64,000 nucleotides of DNA from JAAYCI01 sp964371725 (lineage in GTDB: Bacteria > Bacillota > Clostridia > Oscillospirales > Ruminococcaceae): positions 1 through 64,000 of the forward strand of contig CAYJNQ010000001.1 in the NCBI GenBank assembly GCA_964371725.1, given 5' to 3'. Position numbers and translations under genes: made by a program. Each line of letters starts with the position of its first letter. Within the stretch, counting starts at the first letter, position 1. The notes under the pieces were generated by a model. That model worked only from the letters and a program-made list of their open reading frames with translations. It was not told the DNA's origin and did no database searches. Of this stretch, positions 7,912 to 17,201 are shown piece after piece.

Positions 7912-10731
7912 TTAGCCATTCAAAATGGTGGCACAACGTTTGCACAGTGTGGGATCGTTCACATCTTGCCCCACTGTTTCGGCATACTGCCAGCAGCGCT
8001 CGCATTTTTCGCCGCTTGCCCGCTTCACTTCCACGCATACACCGGCCACTTCACCACTCACGCCGCCTTCGCCGGACACAGCCTGCACGTCGGAAACAAT
8101 GAAAATGTCGGCCAGACCCTCTTGCACACTTTGCACAAAGGGCAACATTTCCTCACTACAATGCAACACAATGGCCGCTTCCAGCGAAGAACCAATGAGC
8201 TTGGCCGTGCGCTTTTCTTCCAGCACTTTTTTTACATCATCGTTTATGGCAATGATGGTATTCCAGCGGTTTTGTTCCTCTTCGCTCAAAGTGAAAACGC
8301 CCGCCTTTGGCATTTCATGCATCACCACATATTTCTTTTTGCCCGAGAACGATGGAATGTGTTCCCAAATTTCCTGCGCCGTAAAGGCCAAGAAGGGGGC
8401 AAGCATCTCTGTGATGCCTAAAAGAACGCGGAACATTGTGGTTTGCGCCGCACGCCGCAGCACACTGTCTGCCTTGTTGATGTACAAACGGTCTTTCACA
8501 ATGTCCAAGTAGAAATTCGACATGCTCACCACGCAGAAACGATGCAAGCCGTGATACACCTTGTGGAAATCAAAACTGTCGTACCCTTCACGCGCTGTGG
8601 CCACCAGTTTATCGAGCTCTGCAAGCGCCCAGCGGTCGAGCTCTTGTAGGTCTTCATCTTTCACCATGTGCCTGTCCGGATCGAAATCGTAGAGGTTGCC
8701 GAGAATAAAGCGTGCCGTGTTGCGCACCTTTCTGTATCCCTCGGATAGCTGCTTTAAAATTTCTTTGCCAATGCGCATATCGGCATGATAATCGGCCGCG
8801 GCCACCCACAGGCGGATGATGTCTGCGCCGTATTCGCGGATGATTTCCTCGGGCTCCACACCGTTGCCCAGGCTCTTGCTCATCTTGCGGCCCTCGCCGT
8901 CCACCACCCAGCCCGCACTCACAACCGTTTTATACGGAGCCGTGCCACGCGTTGCCACCGACGTGAGCAGGGAGGATTGGAACCAGCCACGGAACTGGTC
9001 GCTACCCTCAAGATACAAATCGGCCGGCCAGTGATGGTCTTTCCATTTTTCGAGCACATAGGCGTGCGACACACCCGAATCGAACCACACATCCATGGTG
9101 TCGGTTTCTTTGCGCCAATTTTTTTTGCCGCAGTGCTCACAAACATAGTCTTTGGGAAGCAGCTCTTCGGCCGAATATTTAAACCATGCGTTGGAGCCCT
9201 CTTTGGCAAAATGCTCTTTCACCGCCCCGATGGTGGTGTCATTGATGACATAGCGCCCGCAATCGTCACAGTAGAACACCGGAATGGGCATTCCCCACAG
9301 GCGCTGGCGTGAAATGGTCCAATCGGCACGGTCGCGCACCATGCCGCTCATGCGTTCTTTGCCCCATGCGGGCACCCACTGCACGGCTTCCACGGCCTTA
9401 TAGGTATCTTCGCGAAAATCTTCTACAGAACAGAACCACTGCTCTGTGGCCCTGTACAAAATCGGCGTGTTGCAACGCCAGCAGTGCGGGTATTGGTGGG
9501 TTTCGTGTGTAACACCAATGGCGGCCCCACTTTGTGTAAGCGCTTCGATAATTTCTTTGCTCGCCTTGTCTACATGCAAACCTGCGAATTGCCCGGCCTC
9601 TTCGGTGAGAACACCCACATCGTTCACAGGCACAAGCATGGGAAGTTTTGGATAGTGTCGTACCACCACGTCATAGTCCTCTGCGCCGTGGCCCGGGGCC
9701 GTGTGCACACAGCCCGTGCCGCTTTCTAAGGTGACATGGTCACCCAAAATAACCAGGGAAGTGCGATCGAGATAGCAGTGTTTGGTTTCAATCAGTTCCA
9801 AATCGCTACCCTTAAAACTGGCCAAAACCGTGTAGTCTTCTATTTTGCAAGTTTCCATGGTGCTTTTCAAAAGTTCTTTGGCCACCACGAAAATACGCTC
9901 GCCCGCTTGCACGGCCACATACTCAAAATGTGGGCCGAGACAGATGGCTACATTGGCCGGCAAGGTCCAGGCCGTGGTTGTCCAGATAACAAACCATACT
10001 TTCGCGGGATCCAAGCCTGCTTTTTGCAAAGCACCGTTGTCTTTTTCAACCTGAAAGGCCACATATACGGTGTCCACCGGGTCGTTTTCATACTCAATTT
10101 CCGCCTCAGCCAACGCTGTGCGGTCGTTCGGGCACCAAATAACCGGTTTTAGCCCTTTGTATATATAGCCTTTTTTGGCCATTTCGCCAAACACTTCAAT
10201 TTGTTTTGCCTCGTACTGTGGTGCCAAGGTGAGATAGGGGTCGCTCCAGTCTCCCAGTGCGCCGAGGCGTTTGAATTGGCCACGCTGCACATCCATGTAG
10301 CGCATGGCATAATCGTGGCAGAGCTCGCGCATTTCGTAAGGAGCCAGTGCCTTTGGCTCCTCGCCTGTTTTTTTCTTTTGTTTCTTTTGTTTATCGCGCA
10401 CTTCTTGCATGGCCTTACGCTCGATGGGTAGGCCATGTGTATCCCATCCCGGCACAAAGGGCGCTTTGAAACCCGCCATGTTTTTGTAGCGCACAATGAT
10501 ATCCTTGAGCACCTTGTTCATGGCCGTGCCCATGTGAATACCGGCATTGGCATAAGGGGGGCCGTCGTGCAAAATATACACGGGCTTGCCCTCGTTGTTT
10601 TCTATCATCTTTTCATAGAGTCCATCTGCTTCCCATTCCGCAAGCATTTTCGGCTCTTTTGTGGGCAAGCTAGCCCGCATACCGAATTCGGTTTTCGGTA
10701 AATTTAAGGTGCTGTTATAATCTTCCGACAC
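7912..10731 (-). CDS. ileS: isoleucyl-tRNA synthetase
   Basis: A 939-residue class I synthetase that charges tRNA-Ile. The HIGH-type motif appears as PPYANAGIHMGTAMNK (HMGT form) and the KMSKS loop as GRKMSKSLGN. The editing (CP1) domain lies between them, and a C-terminal zinc site is seen as CERCWQYAE...LCKRC. Length fits the bacterial form. The GTG at 10731 is chosen because AAGGAG lies eight bases upstream; the open frame extends 99 bases further but runs through the divIVA terminator. No T-box leader was found in the 112-base gap. DivIVA-IleS-LspA-RluD order is typical of Firmicutes. Confidence 0.96.
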   Translation of the reverse strand: MSEDYNSTLNLPKTEFGMRASLPTKEPKMLAEWEADGLYEKMIENNEGKPVYILHDGPPYANAGIHMGTAMNKVLKDIIVRYKNMAGFKAPFVPGWDTHGLPIERKAMQEVRDKQKKQKKKTGEEPKALAPYEMRELCHDYAMRYMDVQRGQFKRLGALGDWSDPYLTLAPQYEAKQIEVFGEMAKKGYIYKGLKPVIWCPNDRTALAEAEIEYENDPVDTVYVAFQVEKDNGALQKAGLDPAKVWFVIWTTTAWTLPANVAICLGPHFEYVAVQAGERIFVVAKELLKSTMETCKIEDYTVLASFKGSDLELIETKHCYLDRTSLVILGDHVTLESGTGCVHTAPGHGAEDYDVVVRHYPKLPMLVPVNDVGVLTEEAGQFAGLHVDKASKEIIEALTQSGAAIGVTHETHQYPHCWRCNTPILYRATEQWFCSVEDFREDTYKAVEAVQWVPAWGKERMSGMVRDRADWTISRQRLWGMPIPVFYCDDCGRYVINDTTIGAVKEHFAKEGSNAWFKYSAEELLPKDYVCEHCGKKNWRKETDTMDVWFDSGVSHAYVLEKWKDHHWPADLYLEGSDQFRGWFQSSLLTSVATRGTAPYKTVVSAGWVVDGEGRKMSKSLGNGVEPEEIIREYGADIIRLWVAAADYHADMRIGKEILKQLSEGYRKVRNTARFILGNLYDFDPDRHMVKDEDLQELDRWALAELDKLVATAREGYDSFDFHKVYHGLHRFCVVSMSNFYLDIVKDRLYINKADSVLRRAAQTTMFRVLLGITEMLAPFLAFTAQEIWEHIPSFSGKKKYVVMHEMPKAGVFTLSEEEQNRWNTIIAINDDVKKVLEEKRTAKLIGSSLEAAIVLHCSEEMLPFVQSVQEGLADIFIVSDVQAVSGEGGVSGEVAGVCVEVKRASGEKCERCWQYAETVGQDVNDPTLCKRCATILNG

Positions 10732-10780
10732 GGTTCTCTCTCCTTGTAACGCAGTTTCATTCCCGTATTTTGGATGAAAA

Positions 10781-10828
10781 GCCGGTTTTTCGTTACCCAG
10801 CGTTCTAAGCGGCAACACAAAAACCGGC
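10781..10828 (-). terminator. intrinsic terminator after divIVA
   Basis: On the minus strand GCCGGTTTTT and AAAAACCGGC form a 10-bp outer stem around an internal loop and are followed by TTTT. It separates divIVA from ileS, so ileS may have partial read-through or a weak promoter of its own. Confidence 0.55.
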
Positions 10829-10843
10829 AACTCACTTTTTACA

Positions 10844-11572
10844 TTATACCGACTCGTTTGGGTCTATCGGCACACCCTCGAACAAATTCACCACCGGTTC
10901 TTCCCCCGGCAGAGGAGGTGCTGTTTCAATGCCGGCGGCCTGGGCGGCTTCCATTTTGTTGTTCGGCACCTCGGGTTCCTCGATGTCAAACACTTCCATC
11001 TCGTGCTCTTCTTGCACTTCCATTGTCTCTTGTAACTCGTTGTTTTCGGCACCGCCGTAAATCTCTTTCGCCTCTTCAATTTGCTCAATGGGCTCGTCCA
11101 GGGCACTTAAAGATTCAATATGCTGTTTGTACAAATTCAAAATGGTGGCTTTGAAACGCATCACTTGTGCTTGCAATTGCTCCAATTTCAGGCGCTCGCG
11201 TGCACTTTCTTCCTCGGCTTGCTCGCGCAGAAGCTGCGAGGTGCCCGTGGCCTCTCGAATCAATGCGTCCGCCTTCTGTTTTGCCTCGCGCACCACGGTT
11301 TCACCCATGCGCTGTGCGTTGAGCAAAGCGGTTTTCAGTGTATCTTCCTCGCTGCGGTATTCCTCCACTTTTTGTGCCAAAATTAAAATTTTAGACTCCA
11401 AATCGTTTTGTGCCTCCAAAGCCGCCTCTACATCCTCCCGCGCCGCGTCCAGCTCTGCGTTCAGTGCATCCAGCTCGGTTGCCACCTGTGTTAGATACTC
11501 GTCCACATCGGCCGGGCTGTACCCTTTTTTCACAATATCAAATTTTACATTGCGCACGCTTTCTGCATTCAT
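10844..11572 (-). CDS. divIVA: DivIVA domain protein
   Basis: A 242-residue coiled-coil protein that marks curved membranes at poles and septa. The N-terminal membrane-binding domain is seen as VRNVKFDIVKKGYSPADVDEYL, the DivIVA/GpsB signature with the YSPADVD core. A long heptad-rich coiled coil follows to about residue 165, and the last 75 residues are acidic and disordered-looking. ATG at 11572 has AAGGAGG seven bases upstream. It follows sepF by about 70 bases as in B. subtilis, but the ylmG and ylmH genes usually between them are absent. Confidence 0.9.
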   Translation of the reverse strand: MNAESVRNVKFDIVKKGYSPADVDEYLTQVATELDALNAELDAAREDVEAALEAQNDLESKILILAQKVEEYRSEEDTLKTALLNAQRMGETVVREAKQKADALIREATGTSQLLREQAEEESARERLKLEQLQAQVMRFKATILNLYKQHIESLSALDEPIEQIEEAKEIYGGAENNELQETMEVQEEHEMEVFDIEEPEVPNNKMEAAQAAGIETAPPLPGEEPVVNLFEGVPIDPNESV

Positions 11573-11641
11573 CAAAAAGCCTCCTTTATTCCTATGTTTA
11601 CCTTCTCGAAACCCTTACTGCCGTGAACGGCAACTATCTGT

Positions 11642-12103
11642 TTAGAAAAACACCCCACTGCTTTCAAGCTCATCCAGTATGTCCCCCACAATATCCACAT
11701 TGTACGGTGTGATGATAAAGGTGTTGTTGGCCACACGCTTAATTTGGCCGTTGTTTGCATAGGCAACGCCAGACAGGAAATCCACAAGACGGCGCGAAAC
11801 CTCTTTGTTTGTAGATTCCAAATTCAGCACCACGGTACGACGTGCATTGAGATGGTCTGCCACAGCCGAGGCATCATCAAAGCGCTCGGGTTTCACCAAC
11901 ACCACCTGCAACTGGGTTGTGGCGTTGATGTTCACCACCTTGTTGCGCTTCTCCATCACATAGTCATCTGCCACCGAGGCCGCTTGGCTTGCATATCCAG
12001 CGCTCCCTTGGTTTCCGATAAAATCCATCTCTTCATTTTCATAGATTTCATTTTCGTCTTCCACACCCATGATATCCCGAATTTTGCCTAAAAAACCAGC
12101 CAT
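11642..12103 (-). CDS. sepF: cell division protein SepF
   Basis: A 153-residue FtsZ-associated protein that anchors and bundles the Z ring. The start MAGFLGKIRDIMG is the amphipathic membrane-targeting helix. The C-terminal SepF domain is visible: VVLVKPERFDDASAVADHL, then RRTVVLNLESTNKEVSRRLVDFLSGVAYANNGQIKRV, then FIITPYNVDI. ATG at 12103 is chosen over the upstream ATG because GGAGGA lies just before it. It is flanked by yggS/ylmE and divIVA, the standard division cluster. FtsA is not in the window. Confidence 0.95.
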   Translation of the reverse strand: MAGFLGKIRDIMGVEDENEIYENEEMDFIGNQGSAGYASQAASVADDYVMEKRNKVVNINATTQLQVVLVKPERFDDASAVADHLNARRTVVLNLESTNKEVSRRLVDFLSGVAYANNGQIKRVANNTFIITPYNVDIVGDILDELESSGVFF

Positions 12104-12189
12104 ACTGTCTCCTCCGTCTTTCATTTGTCGGCGCCTGTTTGCGCTGTGTCATCTACCTTGCGCATCGTAACTTATACAGTTTTCTAAAA

Positions 12190-12897
12190 TTATTTTTTTC
12201 TCTCTCCAAACAATGCTGTGCCCACACGCACCATCGTGGCTCCCTCTTCTATGGCCACAGCAAAATCGGAAGACATCCCCATCGATAGTATATTAACAGT
12301 ACTATTATCCATTTTTTTGCCCTGTATGTCAACAAATAGATTGCGCATCTTGCGGAAATAAGGGCGGGCAGCCTCGGCCCCTTCCTGCGGTGGAATACAC
12401 ATCAGCCCGCGCAAACAAAGCTGTTTGCTTTCATTCACGCGGTGGGCAAGCTCCAAACACGCCGCCGCCGAAACGCCAGATTTAGACGCTTCTTCGCCAA
12501 TATTCACTTCTATCAACACCGGAAGCCGCCCCTCGCTTTGCTGATAGGCACGCTCAAGGGCCTCTAAGGTGCGCACACTGTCTAGGCTTTGAAGCATAAA
12601 AATTTGCCCGGGTAAAAATTTTGCTTTGTTTCGCTGCAGATGGCCAAGCAGATGGCATCTTGGCTTTAAATCTTGCAGTTTTGGCAGTTTTTCCAAAAGT
12701 TCTTGCACACGGTTTTCGCCGATGTCGCACACACCGGCTTCCACCACAGCGCGCACAGCTTCGACACTTTGCGTTTTGGTTACGCCCACCAAGGTAATTT
12801 CCTGTGGTTTTCGCCCGGCCTTTATGCAAGCCTTTTCGATTGCCTCTTGCACTGAAGCCACATTGTTCTTAACTTGCTCAAATAATTCGTTGGTCAT
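12190..12897 (-). CDS. ylmE: YggS/YlmE family pyridoxal-phosphate homeostasis protein
   Basis: A 235-residue single-domain TIM-barrel PLP protein (alanine racemase N-domain fold). The PLP lysine lies in ITLVGVTKTQSVEAVRA, and GENRVQELLEKLP, CHLLGHLQRNKAKF and LSMGMSSDFAVAIEEGATMVRVGTALFG are the hallmark family stretches. It is non-catalytic and buffers free PLP. ATG at 12897 has GGAGGGG about ten bases upstream; it overlaps the 3' end of the HlyD-like gene by 20 bases, so translation is probably coupled. Confidence 0.93.
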   Translation of the reverse strand: MTNELFEQVKNNVASVQEAIEKACIKAGRKPQEITLVGVTKTQSVEAVRAVVEAGVCDIGENRVQELLEKLPKLQDLKPRCHLLGHLQRNKAKFLPGQIFMLQSLDSVRTLEALERAYQQSEGRLPVLIEVNIGEEASKSGVSAAACLELAHRVNESKQLCLRGLMCIPPQEGAEAARPYFRKMRNLFVDIQGKKMDNSTVNILSMGMSSDFAVAIEEGATMVRVGTALFGERKK

Positions 12898-14245
12898 ACA
12901 ATTCCACCCCTCCGGACTGCACGATAATCTCATCGTACAGTTCCACTTCGTTCACATCCGTTTCATACACATCCGAAAGCAGCACATAGTCTTCGCTATC
13001 CACCAGCACTTCCACGGGCCGCAACATGGCTTGATTGCCGAACTTCTCGTACACACAGGTTTGCCCTTCTATCACGCGCAAAGCCTCTTTTTCAAGGCGC
13101 AAACCCGTTTGGGTGCTAAAAATAATTTCAGCTTCTTCCAACCGCAAATTCAAAATATCGGGGTTCACCTCTTCGCATAATAGCTCCACTTTCACAAGCT
13201 GTGCCTCTTCGTCTATCTCCACCGCTTCCACACTCACGCTCAAGGCGTCCTCGCTCACATCGGTAAACCGTATTTCCAGTGTATCCCCTATTGAAAACTT
13301 CTCGACCTCGGAAAGCGGCACAACGGTAAAAAATCGCCACTGGTAATCGGTTACCATATGCCCCACCACGTTTTCGCCAAAGTATTCCGGCTCTTGCACC
13401 AAAGCCTCCAGCATTTCATTCGGTGTTTTCGAGGCCAGCTCCTCATAGGCTATGGGCACGCGATCTTGCCTGGCAGAGGGCACAAAATACCCACTTTTCG
13501 GGGCAACCACCGAGCCTTGCGCGGCCGCAGCCGCCTCCAGGGCATTTGCCTCTTCTTGCAGTGCATTCATGCGTTCGGTGTAGTCGCTTGCATCCCCCGT
13601 TGCCAATTGCAACCGGTTGTTCGCCGAGGTCAACTCGTTGCGCGGCTGTGCAATTTGGCTGTAGTCTCCGCTGGAAAGCACATCTAGGTAGGAGAGTAAG
13701 CCCTCTTCCGTTTCGCGCAAAATGGCATCCACATCGCCCGCTTGCACCGCCGTTTCCTGCACCTCTTGCAAAAGAGCCATCTCCTCTTGAATGCCGCTGA
13801 GCTCCTCCCTTGCCAAAACGCCCTCTTCGCTTTCATAAACCAGGGCTATCTCATCACCCTGTGAAACACGCTGGCCGCTTGGCACCGTATAATACATGAG
13901 CCCCGCGCTCTCCACCGGAACCGATTCTATCGAAACAAACCCCTCCACATGCAAGGCATCTGTCATTTCGCCCTCCACCAAAACGGCCGTACGCATCCTG
14001 GGCGACAAAACCAGCACCACTTGCACCACCAAATACAAAAACACAGCGAGTAAAACAAGCCAAAACACAAGCCGTATACGCTTGCCAAGCGAGGGTTTCA
14101 CCCGCTCTTTTTCGGCCACTTGCCCCGAAGTTTTTGCACTGCCGCCGGGTGATTTTACACGTTTTTGCTTACCCTTTTTTTTCCACTCAAGCAGTGCAAC
14201 CACCTCCTTTATTGCAAGCATAGGCTTGTTCTTTTTGCCTGACAT
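12878..14245 (-). CDS. HlyD-like membrane-fusion family protein
   Basis: A 455-residue protein with a basic cytoplasmic tail (about residues 1-55), one transmembrane helix (about 58-80) and a long extracytoplasmic part. SAGLMYYTVPSGQRVSQGDEIALVYE resembles the biotinyl-lipoyl half motif of HlyD/periplasmic adaptor proteins, and a coiled-coil hairpin follows (about residues 150-230). The C-terminal half is beta rich. It lies between miaA and yggS/sepF; an adaptor gene beside sepF is recurrent in Clostridia, suggesting a wall or division role rather than toxin export. No ABC exporter partner is adjacent. The start is uncertain: ATG at 14245 has a poor ribosome site. Confidence 0.7.
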   Translation of the reverse strand: MSGKKNKPMLAIKEVVALLEWKKKGKQKRVKSPGGSAKTSGQVAEKERVKPSLGKRIRLVFWLVLLAVFLYLVVQVVLVLSPRMRTAVLVEGEMTDALHVEGFVSIESVPVESAGLMYYTVPSGQRVSQGDEIALVYESEEGVLAREELSGIQEEMALLQEVQETAVQAGDVDAILRETEEGLLSYLDVLSSGDYSQIAQPRNELTSANNRLQLATGDASDYTERMNALQEEANALEAAAAAQGSVVAPKSGYFVPSARQDRVPIAYEELASKTPNEMLEALVQEPEYFGENVVGHMVTDYQWRFFTVVPLSEVEKFSIGDTLEIRFTDVSEDALSVSVEAVEIDEEAQLVKVELLCEEVNPDILNLRLEEAEIIFSTQTGLRLEKEALRVIEGQTCVYEKFGNQAMLRPVEVLVDSEDYVLLSDVYETDVNEVELYDEIIVQSGGVELYDQRII

Positions 14246-14263
14246 TCTAAAACAAGGCCCGTA

Positions 14264-15208
14264 TTAAACAGATAAGAAATCGCTCACAGACTCCATCACC
14301 CGCTTCTTTGTGTCATCCTTTTCCGGGCAAAGCCACACATCGTGCCTGTGGTTTCGAAACCACGTTATCTGCCGCTTGGCATAGCGCCTTGTGGCCTGTT
14401 TTAAGGTTTGCACACAGTCTTCCAGTGCGCGCTCTTTTTCAAAATAAGGGAAAAACTCTTTGTATCCTATGGCCTGCACAGCCGTTTTGAAGCGGTGCCT
14501 GTTCTCGTACACCCAGCGTGCCTCATCCAAAAGTCCCCTTTGCATCATGGTGTCTACGCGCCTTTCGATGCGACGATACAAGCACTGTCTGTCCTCGTCT
14601 GCCAGCACCACCACCAAAGCCTCCGGGCCGCTTTGCACAGCGCGCGAACGGCGGTTTCTATCCGCCTGTGTACTGCCGTTTTGTTCGGACTCCGCCAAGG
14701 CGCGTACGATGCGCTTTTTGTCGTTTGGGTGAAGCCGCTTTGCCAATTCCGCATCCAACACAGCCAGTTGCCCCAGAAGGGCTTCGCCACCAAGGCGTTG
14801 CCAGCGCTCTTCCATTTCCAATAGTATGGATTCTTCTATTTTTTCATGTGTAAAGCAAATTCCGTTCACAAGGCTTTCTATATATAAACCTGTGCCGCCA
14901 CACACCACGGGCAACCGTCCGCGCAACGCCACTTTTTCAGCACAGTCCCTGGCGGTTTGCACGTAGTCGGCCACTGAAAACGTTTGCGCGGGAGAAAGAA
15001 ACGCGATGAGGTGTCGTGGTATCCCTTCATGCTCTTGCAAAAGCGGTGCGGCCGTGCCCACGGGAAGCCCCTTGTATATTTGCATGGAATCGGCACCGAT
15101 CAATTCGCCACCAAACGCGGCGCACAGGGAAAAGGCAAGCTCCGTTTTTCCTGTGGCTGTGGCACCGCACACCACCACCATCTTTGTTTTGTTAGCCAAG
15201 GCGTCCAA
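14264..15208 (-). CDS. miaA: tRNA dimethylallyltransferase
   Basis: A 314-residue enzyme that adds dimethylallyl to N6 of A37 in tRNAs reading UNN codons; MiaB, encoded upstream in the same run, then methylthiolates the product. The P-loop is GATATGKTE, followed by the DSMQIYKGLPVGTA substrate loop and VVCGGTGLYIESLVNG. The C-terminal part has ATRRYAKRQITWFRNH. The start is uncertain: TTG at 15208 (overlapping mutL by 17 bases) is the best supported; ATG at 15181 has no ribosome site and would sit directly before the P-loop strand. Confidence 0.93.
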   Translation of the reverse strand: MDALANKTKMVVVCGATATGKTELAFSLCAAFGGELIGADSMQIYKGLPVGTAAPLLQEHEGIPRHLIAFLSPAQTFSVADYVQTARDCAEKVALRGRLPVVCGGTGLYIESLVNGICFTHEKIEESILLEMEERWQRLGGEALLGQLAVLDAELAKRLHPNDKKRIVRALAESEQNGSTQADRNRRSRAVQSGPEALVVVLADEDRQCLYRRIERRVDTMMQRGLLDEARWVYENRHRFKTAVQAIGYKEFFPYFEKERALEDCVQTLKQATRRYAKRQITWFRNHRHDVWLCPEKDDTKKRVMESVSDFLSV

Positions 15209-17165
15209 ACTGTTTTTCCAGCTCCTTGCGTGTTATTTCCAGCACCACCGGCCTGCCGTGGGGGCAAAACGGCGGCACTTCCCCTTGCAAAATTTGTTTT
15301 GCCAATTGCAAGAGTTGCTCTTTCGGGGTTTTGTCTCCACCTTTTACGGCGGCACGGCAAGCCATGGAATGCAGCACCCATTCTGTTTTTTTGTCTCGCG
15401 CTGTTTTTCCACCCTGCAAAAACCCTTTGGCCACGTCTAAAAGTAAACCCTCTATGTCCTCGTGCCGAATATCGGCCGGCACCGAGCGCACCAATATTTC
15501 TTTGCCGCCAAACTCTTCCAGTTCAAGGCCACTGTCTTTCAAAATGTCTTCATTTTCCAAAAGGGCAGCCTTTTCCGCGCCGCCCAAAAGAACCGCCACC
15601 GGGCACAGCAACATCTGCGCGTCGACATTTTTGTAATCCTCTGCCAGTTTTTCATAGAGAATGCGTTCGTGCGCAGCGTGTTTGTCGATGACATATAAGG
15701 TTTCTTCACGCTGCGCGAGCACATAGGTTGAAAACAGTTCCCCTACATAGCAAAGGGCCGCCTCGTCCTCCTGTATTTGCAATGAAAGCTGTTGCACCGT
15801 TTGTTTTTCGGCTTTTTCACCCAACTCCTGCTCGCTTTGTGCTTTTTCTTGCTCTTCGTTGTTTCGAATCGGGAGAATTTCGGCCCTGTGTGTTTCCTCC
15901 ACAAAAATGTCCGGCCCGGGCCGGGCCGTGGCTTCTCTTTCACCCCGGGCTTGCACACCTGCTTTTTCCACACGGTATGGCACCGTTACTTCAGAAGAGG
16001 ACAAGGTTTGCACCATTTCTTGATAAACGGGCAAAGTTTTTCGTAAATTCGCCTTGTTTTCATTTTGCATCGGTAATGGCTGTGTGCTGGTTTGCGGCGC
16101 CGGTATCGGCACACTGTCCCGGATTGGCACTTGTTTTTGTGGTTCGCTCTGTGTCAGTTTCACTGTCGTATGCCGGGTTTGCTCTCTTTCCAGTGTCTCT
16201 TTCACGGCGGCATACACGGCCGAAAACACCTCGGCCTCGTTTGCAAAACGCACCTCGGTTTTGGCCGGGTGCACGTTGACGTCCAAAAGTTCCGGTGGCA
16301 TCTGCAAAAAGAGCACACAGCTTGGAAAGTGACCTTGCATCAGCTTACCGCGGTAGGCTTGCTCCAAAGCGGCCATCATGGTGCGGCTTTTCACAAAACG
16401 TCCGTTGATGTAAAAATACTGCATCGATCGGCTTTTGCGACAAGCCCCCGGCAAGCAGACATACCCGTTTATATGGTGGGGTGGTTTTGCAAACGAGGTG
16501 CACACCATAGCCTTTGCAACCTCCTTGCCCAGCACCGCATAGATGGCCGCCGGCAAATCATCTTGGCCGGGCGTGCTAAAAATTTCTTTTCCGTCACGCA
16601 CATAACGCAACGAAACCTCCGGGTGCGAAAGTGCCAAACGTCCCACAAGCTCGGTGATAAACGCCGCTTCACTGGCGTCTTTTTTAAGAAATTTCATGCG
16701 TGCCGGTGTGTTGTAAAACAGTTCGCGCACACCAAATGTGGTGCCCACAGCGCGCGCCGCCTCTGTGTGTAGCGTCTCCACGCCGCCCTCGATACCGTAT
16801 ATGCATGCATCTTGTGCATTTTTTTCACGCGTGAGTACTTCCACTTTGGAAACGGCGGCAATGGATGCAAGTGCCTCGCCGCGAAAACCCAAGGTATCGA
16901 TGGCCTCTAAGTCTGCCTTTGTGCTCACCTTGCTTGTTGCATGGCGCAAAAAAGCCACCGGCACCTCCTCAAACGCCATGCCGCATCCGTCGTCTTGCAC
17001 ACGCATGAGGCGCACGCCACCATTTTCAATTTCCGCTTCGATGTGTTTTGCACCCGCATCAAAGGCATTTTCCAAAAGCTCTTTCATCACCGAGGCAGGT
17101 CTTTCCACCCCTTCGCCCGCGGCAATCAGCTCCGCCGTGTGGGCATCCAACACGCGTATGGGCAT
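15192..17165 (-). CDS. mutL: DNA mismatch repair protein MutL
   Basis: A 657-residue GHKL ATPase with a C-terminal nuclease domain. The ATP site is seen as PASVMKELLENAFDAGA, DDGCGMAFEEV and DTLGFRGEALASIAAVS. A variable linker spans about residues 335-470. The C-terminal metal-dependent nick-forming motif appears as DKHAAHERILYE (usual form DQHA-x2-E-x4-E, with Lys for Gln), with ACRAAVKGG and CPHGRP metal residues, so the endonuclease is probably active, as expected in a bacterium without MutH. A small oddity is AGEGVERP where AGEVVERP is usual. AGGAGAG precedes the ATG. Confidence 0.95.
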   Translation of the reverse strand: MPIRVLDAHTAELIAAGEGVERPASVMKELLENAFDAGAKHIEAEIENGGVRLMRVQDDGCGMAFEEVPVAFLRHATSKVSTKADLEAIDTLGFRGEALASIAAVSKVEVLTREKNAQDACIYGIEGGVETLHTEAARAVGTTFGVRELFYNTPARMKFLKKDASEAAFITELVGRLALSHPEVSLRYVRDGKEIFSTPGQDDLPAAIYAVLGKEVAKAMVCTSFAKPPHHINGYVCLPGACRKSRSMQYFYINGRFVKSRTMMAALEQAYRGKLMQGHFPSCVLFLQMPPELLDVNVHPAKTEVRFANEAEVFSAVYAAVKETLEREQTRHTTVKLTQSEPQKQVPIRDSVPIPAPQTSTQPLPMQNENKANLRKTLPVYQEMVQTLSSSEVTVPYRVEKAGVQARGEREATARPGPDIFVEETHRAEILPIRNNEEQEKAQSEQELGEKAEKQTVQQLSLQIQEDEAALCYVGELFSTYVLAQREETLYVIDKHAAHERILYEKLAEDYKNVDAQMLLCPVAVLLGGAEKAALLENEDILKDSGLELEEFGGKEILVRSVPADIRHEDIEGLLLDVAKGFLQGGKTARDKKTEWVLHSMACRAAVKGGDKTPKEQLLQLAKQILQGEVPPFCPHGRPVVLEITRKELEKQFGRLG

Positions 17166-17201
17166 TGTACTCTCCTTCTCTCATCTGCTTGCCACAAACA
17201 G

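Noticed and set aside
10732..10843. T-box leader for ileS
   Set aside because: The gap is only 112 bases, mostly a terminator hairpin, and no TGGNACC antiterminator sequence is seen.
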